This document shows, piece after piece, positions 1 to 8,911 of a DNA stretch of 32,299 bases. The stretch is from a virus. How positions within the stretch are numbered: the stretch's first letter is position 1; each line of letters opens with the position of its first letter. Below the pieces are notes generated by a model. It was not told the DNA's origin. It made no database searches and saw only the letters and a list, made by a program, of their open reading frames with translations. Position numbers and translations under genes: made by a program. The stretch lies in IMG/VR virus record IMGVR_UViG_3300046733_000148, positions 1-32,299 of that record. One strand, given 5' to 3'.

Positions 1-104
1 GCTATCCATACGTCGTCTTTAGGCGTAGGTGTTACAGCCGCAATGATAGACGCTACTGAGATAACGGCTGTTGCTATGTTGGCAATGTCAGAAATAGTTT
101 CCAT
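1..104 (-). CDS. small membrane protein, 3' end cut by window edge (copy A)
   Basis: This reading frame starts at the ATG at 104-102 (or the preceding in-frame ATG at 107-105) and runs off the left edge. Its 104 visible bases are identical to 31138-31241, where the complete 53-residue protein is present, so the protein is known: a single hydrophobic helix followed by a short basic tail. The RBS GGAG lies just upstream, right after the stop of the S74 fibre gene. In this copy no gene separates the fibre from the membrane protein, whereas the other copy has a 101-residue gene between them. It most likely represents an alternative population allele of the same locus rather than a second gene. 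Confidence 0.6.
   Translation of the reverse strand, partial: METISDIANIATAVISVASIIAAVTPTPKDDVWI
1..104. repeat. terminal direct repeat, left end (matches 31138-31241)
   Basis: Positions 1-104 are identical to 31138-31241. The match stops exactly after the ATG of the small membrane protein, where copy A continues straight into the fibre gene and the other copy continues into an inserted gene. Together with the right-end repeat this indicates that the window goes slightly more than once round a circular or circularly permuted genome. Confidence 0.85.
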
Positions 105-119
105 CATTAGTTAGACTCC

Positions 120-2060
120 TTAGATTGCCGCTATGATAAATGCAAGTAGTTCAGAATAACGAACACCTAGTCGTGTACGCTCTACAGATCCTTCAGGGGC
201 TTCTTCAGCAGTATTATGAGTATGCACTACTGTACGCTCTTCTTGCGCTTCTACAGCTTCTTCAACGACGTTACCTTCCTCGTCTACTACAGCCTCTTGA
301 GTTTCTACTGCGGGTATAACCTCTGTAGATTCCCACCATGTAGAGCTAATAAACATAGCGTAGCGTCCAGCGTCCAAGCCTTCAGCAGTAAATGCGTCTT
401 GTAGGTCTTGAGCAATGATACCGAAGTGAATACGGGCTTCATCGCCTTTAGCTTCAACAGAGTCAATCCAACGGAACTTACGCAGTAAACCTTTAGCCGC
501 TACAGCTACACGTTGCTCTGCGTCAGACAGTGCTTCAATGTCTTGCTTTTCGTTGCGGTCAGAGGTTTGAATGGTTCCGTTGGTGGCGTATATATCATCG
601 AAGCGTACTGCCACCCCGCCTAAATCGACTGCGTTATCTGACGTTGCGCCATTAAATGATGGTATTACTGCGTTAGATGTGGCAGTTCCAGTAAGTCCAT
701 AACCGTTTGACGTATAAGTAGTGAATAGGTTTCCTGTCCTGCTACCAATACTACCGACTGTTGTGCCGTCTTTGCGGAAGTTAGCAATTTCACCGTCTGA
801 TGCTAGTCTGTTTAACTCTAAAGCGGCAGAGCCATCAGAAGCCACTGCCACATAATTGTTATTTCTTAGGACAATACCGCCATTACCAGTGCCTGAGTTT
901 GTTTGCACTACGTTATCAGTAGTCCCCACAAGCAAATTGCCGCTTGAGTCGATGCGCATAACTTCGCTGTCAGCCATATCAAAAATAGTAGCTGTCTGAC
1001 TGTTAAGTCTAAGGTTTCCGTTTGATCCAGTAATGTCAGCAGAAGCGCCAAAGCCTGTGTCTGTTAGAGTTATTTGTGGGTCGTTAGAAGTGCTTAGATG
1101 TAAAACAGAAGAAGGCGAGGACGTACCAATACCGACGTTACCGCTGGCTTCTACAACAAGCACATCACCTCCACTGTCAATACCTGATGTATTTACACGG
1201 AAAGCACCGCCAGAACCTGATGAAATTCCAGCAACAATGTCACCTGCTTTAGAAGCGTGGCTATGACCGTATGCAATGATAGAACCACCATAAGCCGCAG
1301 AACCACCGCCTGCCTGCATTACTAAACTACCTGCATAGGCGCTTGTTTCATTGCCTAAAAGTACATATCGTGAGCCAGTTCCTGCGCCTGACATTGATAT
1401 GTTGCCGTCGCTAGTAATACCACCAACATTAGCAGTGCCTGACAGGTGAAGGTCTTTGAAGCGTTTAGAAGAAATGCCCAATGAAATGCTGTTATCTACA
1501 GTATCGTTTGCAGTCAATGAATACGGAATAAGGTCTTTCGTGCCGCCATCATTAAAGTATAAACCTGCCGCTCCGATACCAACAGAATCAGCAGTCACTG
1601 TGCCAGTTACGTCGATGCCTGTGGAGGTGGTGGCTAGTTTGGCGGCGTTGTCGTAATAAAAAGTGTTTGCGCCATTTGCAGAAAAAACAGCATATGTCTC
1701 TCCATTTGTAGGATGCGCCAAAATAATATCAGCCGCACCTCTTAGTCGCAGTCTTCCTGTTCCAGTGTCATCAATGTAGCTATCTGAGCCATCGTGATAA
1801 ATCTTTAGGTCAGAGCCAGCACCGAAGATAGCCTTGTCGTTGTCACCGAAGGACACGTCTCCAGTAAACGAGCCAGTAGTAAACGAACCTGCCGCAGGCG
1901 TAGTCCCACCGATAGTCGTCCCGTCGATAGTTCCGCCGTCAATGTTGGCTGTTGTAGAGCCGCCGTAAGTTACTTTGACGTTACCACCAGAGCGAACAGC
2001 GATAAGCGTGTCGCCCCCTTGTATTACGCCGCCATCTGATAATTCGCTGATTTTTGACAT
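120..2060 (-). CDS. tail fibre / spike with C-terminal S74 intramolecular chaperone (allele A)
   Basis: A 646-residue fibre. The N-terminal and central part is made of short beta-rich repeats such as NVGIGTSSP, typical of trimeric phage fibres. The last ~148 residues form a peptidase S74 (endosialidase CIMCD-type) domain, with TSDRNEKQDI near residue 499, GIIAQDLQDAF about 50 residues later and GVRYSELLAFI at the end. In this family the domain drives trimerisation and then cleaves itself off at a conserved serine next to SDR. The start has a fair Shine-Dalgarno (AAAAGG). It lies downstream of the tail fibre assembly chaperone. A segment of about 45 residues just before the S74 domain differs completely from the second copy at the right end, while flanks are nearly identical. 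Role: receptor binding, inferred. Confidence 0.9.
   Translation of the reverse strand: MSKISELSDGGVIQGGDTLIAVRSGGNVKVTYGGSTTANIDGGTIDGTTIGGTTPAAGSFTTGSFTGDVSFGDNDKAIFGAGSDLKIYHDGSDSYIDDTGTGRLRLRGAADIILAHPTNGETYAVFSANGANTFYYDNAAKLATTSTGIDVTGTVTADSVGIGAAGLYFNDGGTKDLIPYSLTANDTVDNSISLGISSKRFKDLHLSGTANVGGITSDGNISMSGAGTGSRYVLLGNETSAYAGSLVMQAGGGSAAYGGSIIAYGHSHASKAGDIVAGISSGSGGAFRVNTSGIDSGGDVLVVEASGNVGIGTSSPSSVLHLSTSNDPQITLTDTGFGASADITGSNGNLRLNSQTATIFDMADSEVMRIDSSGNLLVGTTDNVVQTNSGTGNGGIVLRNNNYVAVASDGSAALELNRLASDGEIANFRKDGTTVGSIGSRTGNLFTTYTSNGYGLTGTATSNAVIPSFNGATSDNAVDLGGVAVRFDDIYATNGTIQTSDRNEKQDIEALSDAEQRVAVAAKGLLRKFRWIDSVEAKGDEARIHFGIIAQDLQDAFTAEGLDAGRYAMFISSTWWESTEVIPAVETQEAVVDEEGNVVEEAVEAQEERTVVHTHNTAEEAPEGSVERTRLGVRYSELLAFIIAAI
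743..869. repeat. exact 127-bp repeat of the right end of the window (32173-32299)
   Basis: Bases 743-869 equal 32173-32299 without a mismatch, and the base before (742 versus 32172) differs. The length, 127, is a standard maximum k-mer of short-read assemblers, so the right edge probably marks an assembly-graph junction inside the fibre gene rather than a natural genome end. Confidence 0.85.
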
Positions 2061-2105
2061 CTCAATAACCTTTTAAATAGTTGGGTTAATTTTACACTAT
2101 GACGA

Positions 2106-2582
2106 TCAATCTGGCTTGTTAGGCCATACCACTTCTGACTCGTCCGTCACATCTGAATTGCTTGTCGGCATATCTCGTAACGCTTGCCTGTACGTTGCCC
2201 ACTCCGTTTTCTTTGCCGTACTTAACGGGCTGTCAGACATCTGCGTCCAATCGCTTGATGTAAGATAGAAGTCTCGCAAATTGCGAACCTCTCGTAAAAC
2301 GTCGGCAGTCTTTTCTGCGTCACTGCCATCAACTAGCCCGTCATCGTATGTGTGCCATTTGCTTGGTCTGGCAGTAAGAACGCCGTCAATCACCATAACA
2401 TTGTCAGCTATGCCCAGATCGGCCCCTAAATGACTCTGTAGGCTTTCTAGCTCTTGATCGCTTACCTCTACATAGCTTTCGTTATCGTCCAGCACATCGC
2501 CAATACGAGCCTCGTCAGCCGTCAATAAACTTTGTGACCATACAGAGCTATCGTTAAAAATGAAGTAGTGCTTCTGCGCCAT
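2106..2582 (-). CDS. tail fibre assembly chaperone-like protein (Phage_tail_APC type)
   Basis: A 158-residue protein. The C-terminal half holds the signature of the phage tail assembly chaperone (APC) family: a helix with RNLRDFYLTSSDWTQ followed by PLSTAKKTEWATYRQALRDM. Proteins of this family sit next to fibre or tail-tip genes and are thought to help assembly or attachment of fibres. The N-terminal part (YFIFNDSS, then an acidic stretch) resembles the small beta domain that often precedes this helix. It lies between the giant tail-tip protein J and the S74 fibre, which supports a role in assembling one of them. The ATG follows the J stop by two bases. Confidence 0.75.
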   Translation of the reverse strand: MAQKHYFIFNDSSVWSQSLLTADEARIGDVLDDNESYVEVSDQELESLQSHLGADLGIADNVMVIDGVLTARPSKWHTYDDGLVDGSDAEKTADVLREVRNLRDFYLTSSDWTQMSDSPLSTAKKTEWATYRQALRDMPTSNSDVTDESEVVWPNKPD

Positions 2583-2584
2583 GC

Positions 2585-5500
2585 TTACCTCTTCAACACG
2601 TTAAATTCTACGTCGCCAGAGAAAAGCGCCGTTGTGTCTGACGTGCCACCTGCTTTGTTAAATTGCATTCTTGCCTTCACTTTGACGACAGATGAGTTCG
2701 TGATTGTAAATCTGTTCAAGAACGTAAGGCCGTTGGTCGTTGCCGCGCCGCTGTAAATATTTGAGGTTGTGACTGTCAGCGTCTGTACTACCGTGTTCGA
2801 CGCGTTATAGCAGAGAAGCTGTGTCCTGATATTTGCTTGGGCATACGCATTGACCATCAACCCGCCGCCACTTGCACGAGGATACAAGAAGCTAGTAAAC
2901 CTTACGAAAACAGGATCAGTGTAATCATCAATATTGAAATAAGAGCTAGTGAAGTGCGTGACATAAGCCGACGAGCTTGCCGACGTTGTATCCGTGAACC
3001 GCTGATTCTGAGATAGGGTGATCGCGTTGCTGGCAACCGTAATCGTATCGACTTGCCCATTGCCAATAGCGCCACCGCTTATTGAGCCTGTAGCAATTAA
3101 GTCACCATCGACTTCGACATTAGCGTTAAAGCTGACCGTCCCTGTAGTCGTATCGACCGCGAAGGGTGTTGTCGTCTGTGACTCGTCCGTAGACACCAGC
3201 GCAAATCGGTCTGCCTGTATTGTGAAGCTAGAGCCACTGGCATCTGCTGTAGCCTTAAAGCCTGAGACGTTACCACCAGCACTGACGGTTAAATACGCTT
3301 CCGCTTCTAGGTCGGTGATTGAGGTGCTGTTAGCCGACGCTGTAGTCGATGCGCCAGACGCAACTGCCGCAGTAGCCGCAAGTCCCGTTGTAGGATCGTT
3401 CACAGTAGATGTCAGCGCAGTGATGCTTGAGGCGTTTGAGGTGATGTTGCCTTCTGCCGTGGTGACTCGCGTTGTGAGGCTGGACACTGCTGTAGCATTG
3501 CTCGATATGTTGCCCTCTGCGGTTGTCAAATCAGACTGTAGCGTTGTGATATCGCTTGCCTGACTTGTTATCGTGCCTTCCGCACTTGTTACTCTTGTGT
3601 CGAGCGCAGATATAGCCGACGCGTTGCTGGTGATGTTGCCTTCTGCCGTAGTCACATCTGATTGCAGGCTAGTGATGTCTGACGAGTTAGATGTAATGTT
3701 GCCTTCTGCCGTCGTTACCCTCGTCGTCAGTCCAGTAATCGCTGTCGCGTTAGTGCTGATATCACCTTCGGCTGTAGTGATGTCAGACTGTAAGATTGTT
3801 ATGTCAGACGACTGAGACGTGATCGTGCCTTCTGCACTCGTAAGCCGTGTGTCTAGTCCAGTGATTGCTGTCGCGTTAGTTGAGACGTTGCCATCGGTTG
3901 TCGTCAGGCTAGATTGCAGACTAGTGATGTCCGAAGCCTGCGAAGTAATGCTTCCCTCTGCTGTCGTGACGCGCGTAGTCAAGCTGGTGATTGCACCTGA
4001 GTTAGTCGTGACCTCACCGTCAAGTGTGGTAAGGTCTGATTTAAGCTCAGTGATATCTGTAGACTGTGATGTCAGCGTGCCTTCTGCCGACGTGATTCTC
4101 GAATCGAGCGTGTTCGTTGCGGCACTCGTCGCACTAGCCACATCGGTTGGCAAATTAAGTAGAAGGTCGTTACCTGCCTCTGTGGTAATGACATCATCTG
4201 TCTCGCCTTGAATCTTGGTTAAGTCTTCAACGGCGACCTCTAAAGCGGTTATGTTGCTTGCGCTTAGGCTCGTGATATCGTTTTCAGCACTCGTAATTCT
4301 GGTATCAAGCGTTGATATTGCACTGGCGTTAGCGGCTACGCCTGTCGAGCCATCATTTACCGTTGTTTCAAGTGCTGTTATGTCAGAGGCTTGCGAGGTT
4401 ATTGAGCCTTCTGCTGTCGTGATCCTTGTGTCCAGTCCTGATATAGCTGTCGCGTTAGCCGCAACACCCGTAGAGCCATCATTGACAGTTGTCTCTAATG
4501 CCGTGATGTCTGAGGTGTTAGTTGTGATGCTACCTTCTGCGGTTGTCGCTCTTGTTGTGAGCGACGTGATAGCAGAGGCATTCGTCGTGATGTCGCCTTC
4601 GGCAGACGTCAGATCAGACTGAAGCGTTGTTACGTCACTGGTAAGGCTAGTGATAGAACCTTCGGCGGTAGTGACTCTAGAATCTAAGGAAGTGACCGCA
4701 CTTGACGTCGCGGCAACACCCGTCGTCGCATCATTTACGGTCGTCTCTAGCGCGGTTATATCAGTCGCATTTGTAGTGATATCGCCTTCGGCGGTAGTAA
4801 CTCTAGTGGTCAGTGCTGTAACTGCGTTAGAAGTCGCTACAACGCCTGTAGATACGTCATTCACGGTCGTCTCTAGTGCCGTGATATCTGACGCATTAGT
4901 TGTGATGTTTCCCTCGGCGGTAGTGACGCGTGTAGTTAGCCCACTAATCGCCGTAGAGTTTGTCGTTATGTCACCTTCTGCTGTAGCTAAATCCGTTTGC
5001 AGTGTCGTCACGTCAGTAGTGATCGAGGTTATGTCGCCCTCGTTATCGGTAACACGCGTTGTCAGATTAGTAATTGCAGTCGCGTTCGTGGTGATGTCTG
5101 TTTGCGCTGTGCTTATGTTGCCTTCCGCTGTGGTCAGCGATGACTGCAACGTCGTGACATCGCTAGATAGCGTGGTGATCGAGTTGCCCTGACTGACCGT
5201 GGTCGTGTCGAGTACGCTGATGGCGCTTGAGTTTGCGGATATGTTCGAGTTAGCCGTGTTTAGCCCTGACTGTAGCGTCGTAATGGCCGACGCGTTGCTC
5301 GCAATACGCGGGTCAGCTAGTGACTGCCATGCAGAGCCATCCCAGTAATAAGGCTCGTTGTTATCGTCTGAGTCATACCATCGAGAAAAAGTCGGTATCG
5401 GATCAGGCACACCGCCAACGCCTGCGACTGGCGCTGAAGTTGATACAAATATATCGCTTGTTCCACTAGTCAAATCAACTATCGTTGCTTCGAGATTTGC

Positions 5501-7828
5501 CAGCGTCGTGTTAGTTGTGTTGATGCTGTTGTTAATCGTCTGATTGCTTTCATTGACGAAAATAGCGACATCGCCAAGATTCTGAATCAGCACGTCTTGA
5601 CCTGTCTCAAGGTCTAAGACATCGCCCGACTCTACTTGCACATTTAAAACATCAACAGCTTGAGCCGCACCGTTAATCAGATCGGCGACAGATGTTTCAA
5701 TCTCTGTGATCGTGACTGCGCCGCTTGCTATCTGAGCAGTCGTTACTGCGTCATCTGCAATCTGATCAGTTGTAATTGCGTCGTCTGCTACGTCAGCAGT
5801 GTCAACGAGCAAAGCCTGTGCGCTTACTACAGTCGTATAGCCTGACTTATTGCCTGAGAAGTCAACCGCTCGCAGATAAAAGAATCGGGTGTGCTGACTT
5901 AGTCCTGTAAGTATGTACTCCTCGCCACTAATCTTTGCAGAAGGCGTTGCACTGACTGAAGGGGTGCCGCTTGTCGTCGTTACGTGTACTTCGGTAAACG
6001 CGTAGTCAATGTCTGTCGGGTTAGTCCACTCACAAGTTATTTGGTTAATTCCCTCAGTCAGAGTGACCGATGTTGGTGCGCTAGGTGCGGTCGTGTCCCC
6101 ATTTAATGCAAGGTTAGTAATGCTTGTGCCAGTGCTTTGTACGCCTATGAGGTTTTGCGCTTGAACCAAAAAGTCGTAGTTACTAGCTAGGTCTAAGCCC
6201 TCGATTAAGGCTCGTGTCTGCCGCGTCTGAACTTCAAGGTAGTCAGTCGTACCGTTCTTGTTAAATCGGACCGTGTAGAATTCAATGAACGCATCATCGG
6301 GCGCAGTCCATGTAAGCTCAACAGCAGACTTGAGGCGACCATCTGGGCCGCGCAATCCTATCTCTGAGCTTGTCAGACTTGTCACATTTTCTACTGTGCG
6401 ACCGTCATACAGGTCTAGCTCACCGCCTGCTAAAAAGTCCTCTTGGTCGCTAGTCGTCCAGTCGTAGACAGCCGATGCTGTTTCGATACACGTTAGATTG
6501 ACGGCAAGCGATCCGCCGTCAGCAATAGCAAGCGAGTAGTCGATGACCTCAAACACTTTAGAGCTATAACCGAGCCGCTCGTTGGTGACGTTGATTGTGT
6601 CACCGACCTTAACCTTCAAGCCCTTTAGGTTCACCGCCATCGTGATAATGACTTGCTGACGAGACTTTAGAAGTGCGATCTTGGCTAGTCGCTGTGCCTG
6701 CGTGTTGTTAGTCACAAACGGCAAAGGCATATCAAGGAATATAGGATCGCCGTCTTGTGTGGCGAACGTAGAGCTTATCTGAGGCGGGTAATCTAATACC
6801 TTGTAGTTCTTCTCCTGTGAGACGAATATGCCCTTAACGCCATTAAAAACGCTCCTACGCGATTGTTTGGTCTGTGTCTGTATATCAGATATGCAGTCTG
6901 CCTCGTCAAACGTGACTGTCGGTGCCTGATACTCTGCGCCATCAACAAAATACTCTCCGCCCGAGTAAGTCAGTCTGCCGCCCATAGCAGACAGCAACTG
7001 CTCTATGTTGTCCTTTATTTGGTTGCCTGTGTCGAGTACGCCGTTACAGGTATAGCGATCTTGAGTGCCGCCACCATCTAACGATACCTGCTCCTCGCAA
7101 AGGTTTGCGGCATCAATAACTGATTGTGTGTTTATATTTGAAGCGGTTTCGCCGAGTCCGTAGTCTTGGTCGATCATGTAGTCACGTAAGCATAAAGCGG
7201 GGTTGTCGCTGTACGCGAATACCTGCGTGCGTGGATCGTAGACACGCTTGCCCTTGATGACAGCAGTTATGTTTGGAACGCCCTGCGGAAATTTGTCTTG
7301 GTTCCATTCTAGCTTTAATGCAATGTAAGCTATACCACTGAGCTTGTGGTCTGTCGTCCATGAGGTTATTGGCGTCAGCAAAGTTGAGGCAGATTGAGTT
7401 GTCGTGCCTAGCTTAGTTGTATCTACAGTGACATAAGTACCCCAGCCGTCTTCAAATCCACCTGTCGCTGTCCAAATTCTGTTATCGTTAAACCAAATCT
7501 CCTCGTAGCTGTTAATATGATGGGTAGCAAAAACTAAAGCTAGATGCAGGAATTTGTTGTCAGACCCAGAGTGAGCGATAAACACAACATTGCCGCCGAC
7601 GCGCATTTTTCCATAAATTAGTTTGCGTGTGCCTGCGGGTTCGCGTGTAGTCTGTGTGATTCCTCTAAGCTGTGCGCCTAGACTAGGCTTAGGCGCAAGG
7701 GCGCGAGATACAATTGAGAGTCCTGCGCCAAGAGCGAAAAAACCTACACCAACAATAAATGAGCTAACTGCACCAGCTAGAGCGGCACCACCTAATGCAC
7801 TTAATCCTGCAATCGCCGCAATAGCCAT
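2585..7828 (-). CDS. tail tip attachment protein J-like, very long coiled-coil fibre
   Basis: A 1747-residue protein, the largest here. Residues ~5-45 are hydrophobic/glycine-rich, then a J-type hub region (KLIYGKMRVGGNVVFI, then SYEEIWFNDNRIW). Two fibronectin type III-like modules follow at roughly 500-580 (VELTWTAP) and 580-675 (TCEWTNP). A short WYDSDDNNEPYYWDG motif near 825 precedes about 21 imperfect copies of a TTAEGxIT-type unit at roughly 850-1470, mostly spaced 21 residues and therefore three heptads, predicting a trimeric coiled-coil shaft. A DUF1983-like segment (FTIQADRFALV, then PFAVDTTTGTVSFNA) lies near 1520-1595 and a beta-rich C-terminus ends the chain. Family role: host recognition and DNA ejection at the tail tip. 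Antisense frames opened by the repeats are not genes. Confidence 0.9.
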   Translation of the reverse strand: MAIAAIAGLSALGGAALAGAVSSFIVGVGFFALGAGLSIVSRALAPKPSLGAQLRGITQTTREPAGTRKLIYGKMRVGGNVVFIAHSGSDNKFLHLALVFATHHINSYEEIWFNDNRIWTATGGFEDGWGTYVTVDTTKLGTTTQSASTLLTPITSWTTDHKLSGIAYIALKLEWNQDKFPQGVPNITAVIKGKRVYDPRTQVFAYSDNPALCLRDYMIDQDYGLGETASNINTQSVIDAANLCEEQVSLDGGGTQDRYTCNGVLDTGNQIKDNIEQLLSAMGGRLTYSGGEYFVDGAEYQAPTVTFDEADCISDIQTQTKQSRRSVFNGVKGIFVSQEKNYKVLDYPPQISSTFATQDGDPIFLDMPLPFVTNNTQAQRLAKIALLKSRQQVIITMAVNLKGLKVKVGDTINVTNERLGYSSKVFEVIDYSLAIADGGSLAVNLTCIETASAVYDWTTSDQEDFLAGGELDLYDGRTVENVTSLTSSEIGLRGPDGRLKSAVELTWTAPDDAFIEFYTVRFNKNGTTDYLEVQTRQTRALIEGLDLASNYDFLVQAQNLIGVQSTGTSITNLALNGDTTAPSAPTSVTLTEGINQITCEWTNPTDIDYAFTEVHVTTTSGTPSVSATPSAKISGEEYILTGLSQHTRFFYLRAVDFSGNKSGYTTVVSAQALLVDTADVADDAITTDQIADDAVTTAQIASGAVTITEIETSVADLINGAAQAVDVLNVQVESGDVLDLETGQDVLIQNLGDVAIFVNESNQTINNSINTTNTTLANLEATIVDLTSGTSDIFVSTSAPVAGVGGVPDPIPTFSRWYDSDDNNEPYYWDGSAWQSLADPRIASNASAITTLQSGLNTANSNISANSSAISVLDTTTVSQGNSITTLSSDVTTLQSSLTTAEGNISTAQTDITTNATAITNLTTRVTDNEGDITSITTDVTTLQTDLATAEGDITTNSTAISGLTTRVTTAEGNITTNASDITALETTVNDVSTGVVATSNAVTALTTRVTTAEGDITTNATDITALETTVNDATTGVAATSSAVTSLDSRVTTAEGSITSLTSDVTTLQSDLTSAEGDITTNASAITSLTTRATTAEGSITTNTSDITALETTVNDGSTGVAANATAISGLDTRITTAEGSITSQASDITALETTVNDGSTGVAANASAISTLDTRITSAENDITSLSASNITALEVAVEDLTKIQGETDDVITTEAGNDLLLNLPTDVASATSAATNTLDSRITSAEGTLTSQSTDITELKSDLTTLDGEVTTNSGAITSLTTRVTTAEGSITSQASDITSLQSSLTTTDGNVSTNATAITGLDTRLTSAEGTITSQSSDITILQSDITTAEGDISTNATAITGLTTRVTTAEGNITSNSSDITSLQSDVTTAEGNITSNASAISALDTRVTSAEGTITSQASDITTLQSDLTTAEGNISSNATAVSSLTTRVTTAEGNITSNASSITALTSTVNDPTTGLAATAAVASGASTTASANSTSITDLEAEAYLTVSAGGNVSGFKATADASGSSFTIQADRFALVSTDESQTTTPFAVDTTTGTVSFNANVEVDGDLIATGSISGGAIGNGQVDTITVASNAITLSQNQRFTDTTSASSSAYVTHFTSSYFNIDDYTDPVFVRFTSFLYPRASGGGLMVNAYAQANIRTQLLCYNASNTVVQTLTVTTSNIYSGAATTNGLTFLNRFTITNSSVVKVKARMQFNKAGGTSDTTALFSGDVEFNVLKR
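3420..5280. repeat. degenerate ~63-bp tandem repeat array inside the J gene
   Basis: The region encodes about 21 units of a 21-residue (three-heptad) coiled-coil repeat, for example TTAEGNITTNASDITALE followed by TTVND. Units are similar at the DNA level (GCCTTCTGC... on the plus strand recurs) but not identical. Such an array can gain or lose units by recombination, which would change shaft length. Confidence 0.8.
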
Positions 7829-7832
7829 ATTT

Positions 7833-8288
7833 TTATCCTAGAACTTTACTGAATACCGTCTCTATCTCTTCAAAGCCGAGCCGCTCCATGATCGGGTCGA
7901 ATGGCTGATGCGTCTTAGTGTTGATGTGTAGCTTGGTAACACCTTCTGCCTTGAGAGACTCCATAGCGAATTTTACCAGCTTCAAGCCTGTCAGTCCCTT
8001 TCGGGCTGGCTTAGTTAGGAAAACGATATCGTTGTTAGCGAATAAGTGGTCTTTATAGTGCAGTGATCGGCTGACCATGATGACAAAGTAGCCCATAAGC
8101 TCGCCGTCTTTTCTAGCCGTGTAAATACGCAAGGCGTTTAGCTCGTCAAGTCGGGCATACTCTCGCCAATCAGGGTTCAGCTTTATGATGTCTTTGTTCA
8201 GTGCAATTTCATTCCAATGCTCTATGAGCAATGGCTCAATCTCACGCCGTACCTTCGCTAAGTTTTCTATAGAGAAATCCATAACCAC
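7833..8288 (-). CDS. GNAT-family N-acetyltransferase in the tail-tip cluster
   Basis: A 151-residue protein with the GNAT order: an N-terminal helix, the beta strand RIYTARKDGELMGYFVIMV, a central strand HLFANNDIVFLTKPARKGLTGLK that holds the acetyl-CoA pyrophosphate loop region (R/K-x-x-G-x-x-x-L), then KLHINTKTHQPFDPIMERLGF, the common C-terminal strand and helix ending in RLGFEEIE. GNAT enzymes transfer an acetyl group from acetyl-CoA to an amine. It lies exactly between the J protein and a tail hub protein, where lambda-like phages carry tail tip genes K and I, which I do not see here. Whether it acetylates a virion protein, or a host target, is unknown. Confidence 0.8.
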   Translation of the reverse strand: MVMDFSIENLAKVRREIEPLLIEHWNEIALNKDIIKLNPDWREYARLDELNALRIYTARKDGELMGYFVIMVSRSLHYKDHLFANNDIVFLTKPARKGLTGLKLVKFAMESLKAEGVTKLHINTKTHQPFDPIMERLGFEEIETVFSKVLG

Positions 8289-8293
8289 CTCAA

Positions 8294-8911
8294 TTATCTG
8301 CCGTTATTGCTAGGGTCACGCTCGTCGTCTGTACTAGAGTAAGTTACTACGCCGCTCCTACCCCAAATAATTTCTTTTTCTTCCATCTCTGCGACAAACT
8401 CTAGTCCTTTGTCGGTAGGAAAATCAATCTTTTGGTCTTCTGCGGTGTAGCGTCTAACGCGCGTGCGCTCAAACTCGATCAAGCGATTTTCAACCGTAAC
8501 CTGTATTGTCGCAGTCTCGCCGCCATCGTTAATAACCATCGTATCCATGAAGCCGCTAAACACGACTATAGGGTTGGATATGACTCCGTTGACAGCATCC
8601 ATCGCGCCAAGCAAAACCTTTAGCTCACGGCCTTGGTAGTCCTCGTCACGGGCTTTAGAAAGTAACGGGCTAGTGACGCCTGACAGCGTGACTGTGATGC
8701 CGTTAGCTGATAACTCTGATGTCTCTGCTATCTCGCCAATGCTTAGTAGAGTGCCTGCACCAACGTAATCGACGCCGCTTACAGTGAGGTCGCCAATGCC
8801 GCTCCAGAGGTTAAGATTACCCGAATCGAATGCACACTGGACTAGGGTTATGGGGCGAACTAGGTCGGCGGTAACTGCCGACTCCATCGCCGACGTTAAT
8901 GATCTGCTCAT
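8294..8911 (-). CDS. minor tail / hub protein (DUF2163-like)
   Basis: A 205-residue protein. Features: an early LVQCAFDSGNLNLWSGIGDL, then GVDYVGAGTLLSIGEI, then FSGFMDTMVINDGGETATI, and a late RRYTAEDQKIDFPTDKGLEF. This beta-rich arrangement matches tail hub proteins of the DUF2163 / minor-tail-L neighbourhood in siphoviruses and gene transfer agents. It follows the distal tail-like gene with a 4-base overlap and precedes the GNAT and J genes, the expected place for the hub that joins the tube end to J. It lacks obvious cysteine clusters, so it is not a clear lambda L homologue with an iron-sulphur site. Confidence 0.6.
   Translation of the reverse strand: MSRSLTSAMESAVTADLVRPITLVQCAFDSGNLNLWSGIGDLTVSGVDYVGAGTLLSIGEIAETSELSANGITVTLSGVTSPLLSKARDEDYQGRELKVLLGAMDAVNGVISNPIVVFSGFMDTMVINDGGETATIQVTVENRLIEFERTRVRRYTAEDQKIDFPTDKGLEFVAEMEEKEIIWGRSGVVTYSSTDDERDPSNNGR

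Noticed and set aside
120-2060. True tandem duplication of fibre genes
   Set aside because: The exact 127-bp end repeat and the shared flanks fit an assembly-graph bubble in a circular genome better; kept as the alternative to test.
3018-5192. Long plus-strand open frames antisense to the J gene
   Set aside because: They consist of Val/Ala/Ser-rich low complexity that mirrors the coiled-coil repeats, lack RBS sites and match no family. They are by-products of codon bias in the repeat.
3420-5280. CRISPR-like array
   Set aside because: The repeat units are protein-coding, degenerate, contiguous and without unique spacers.
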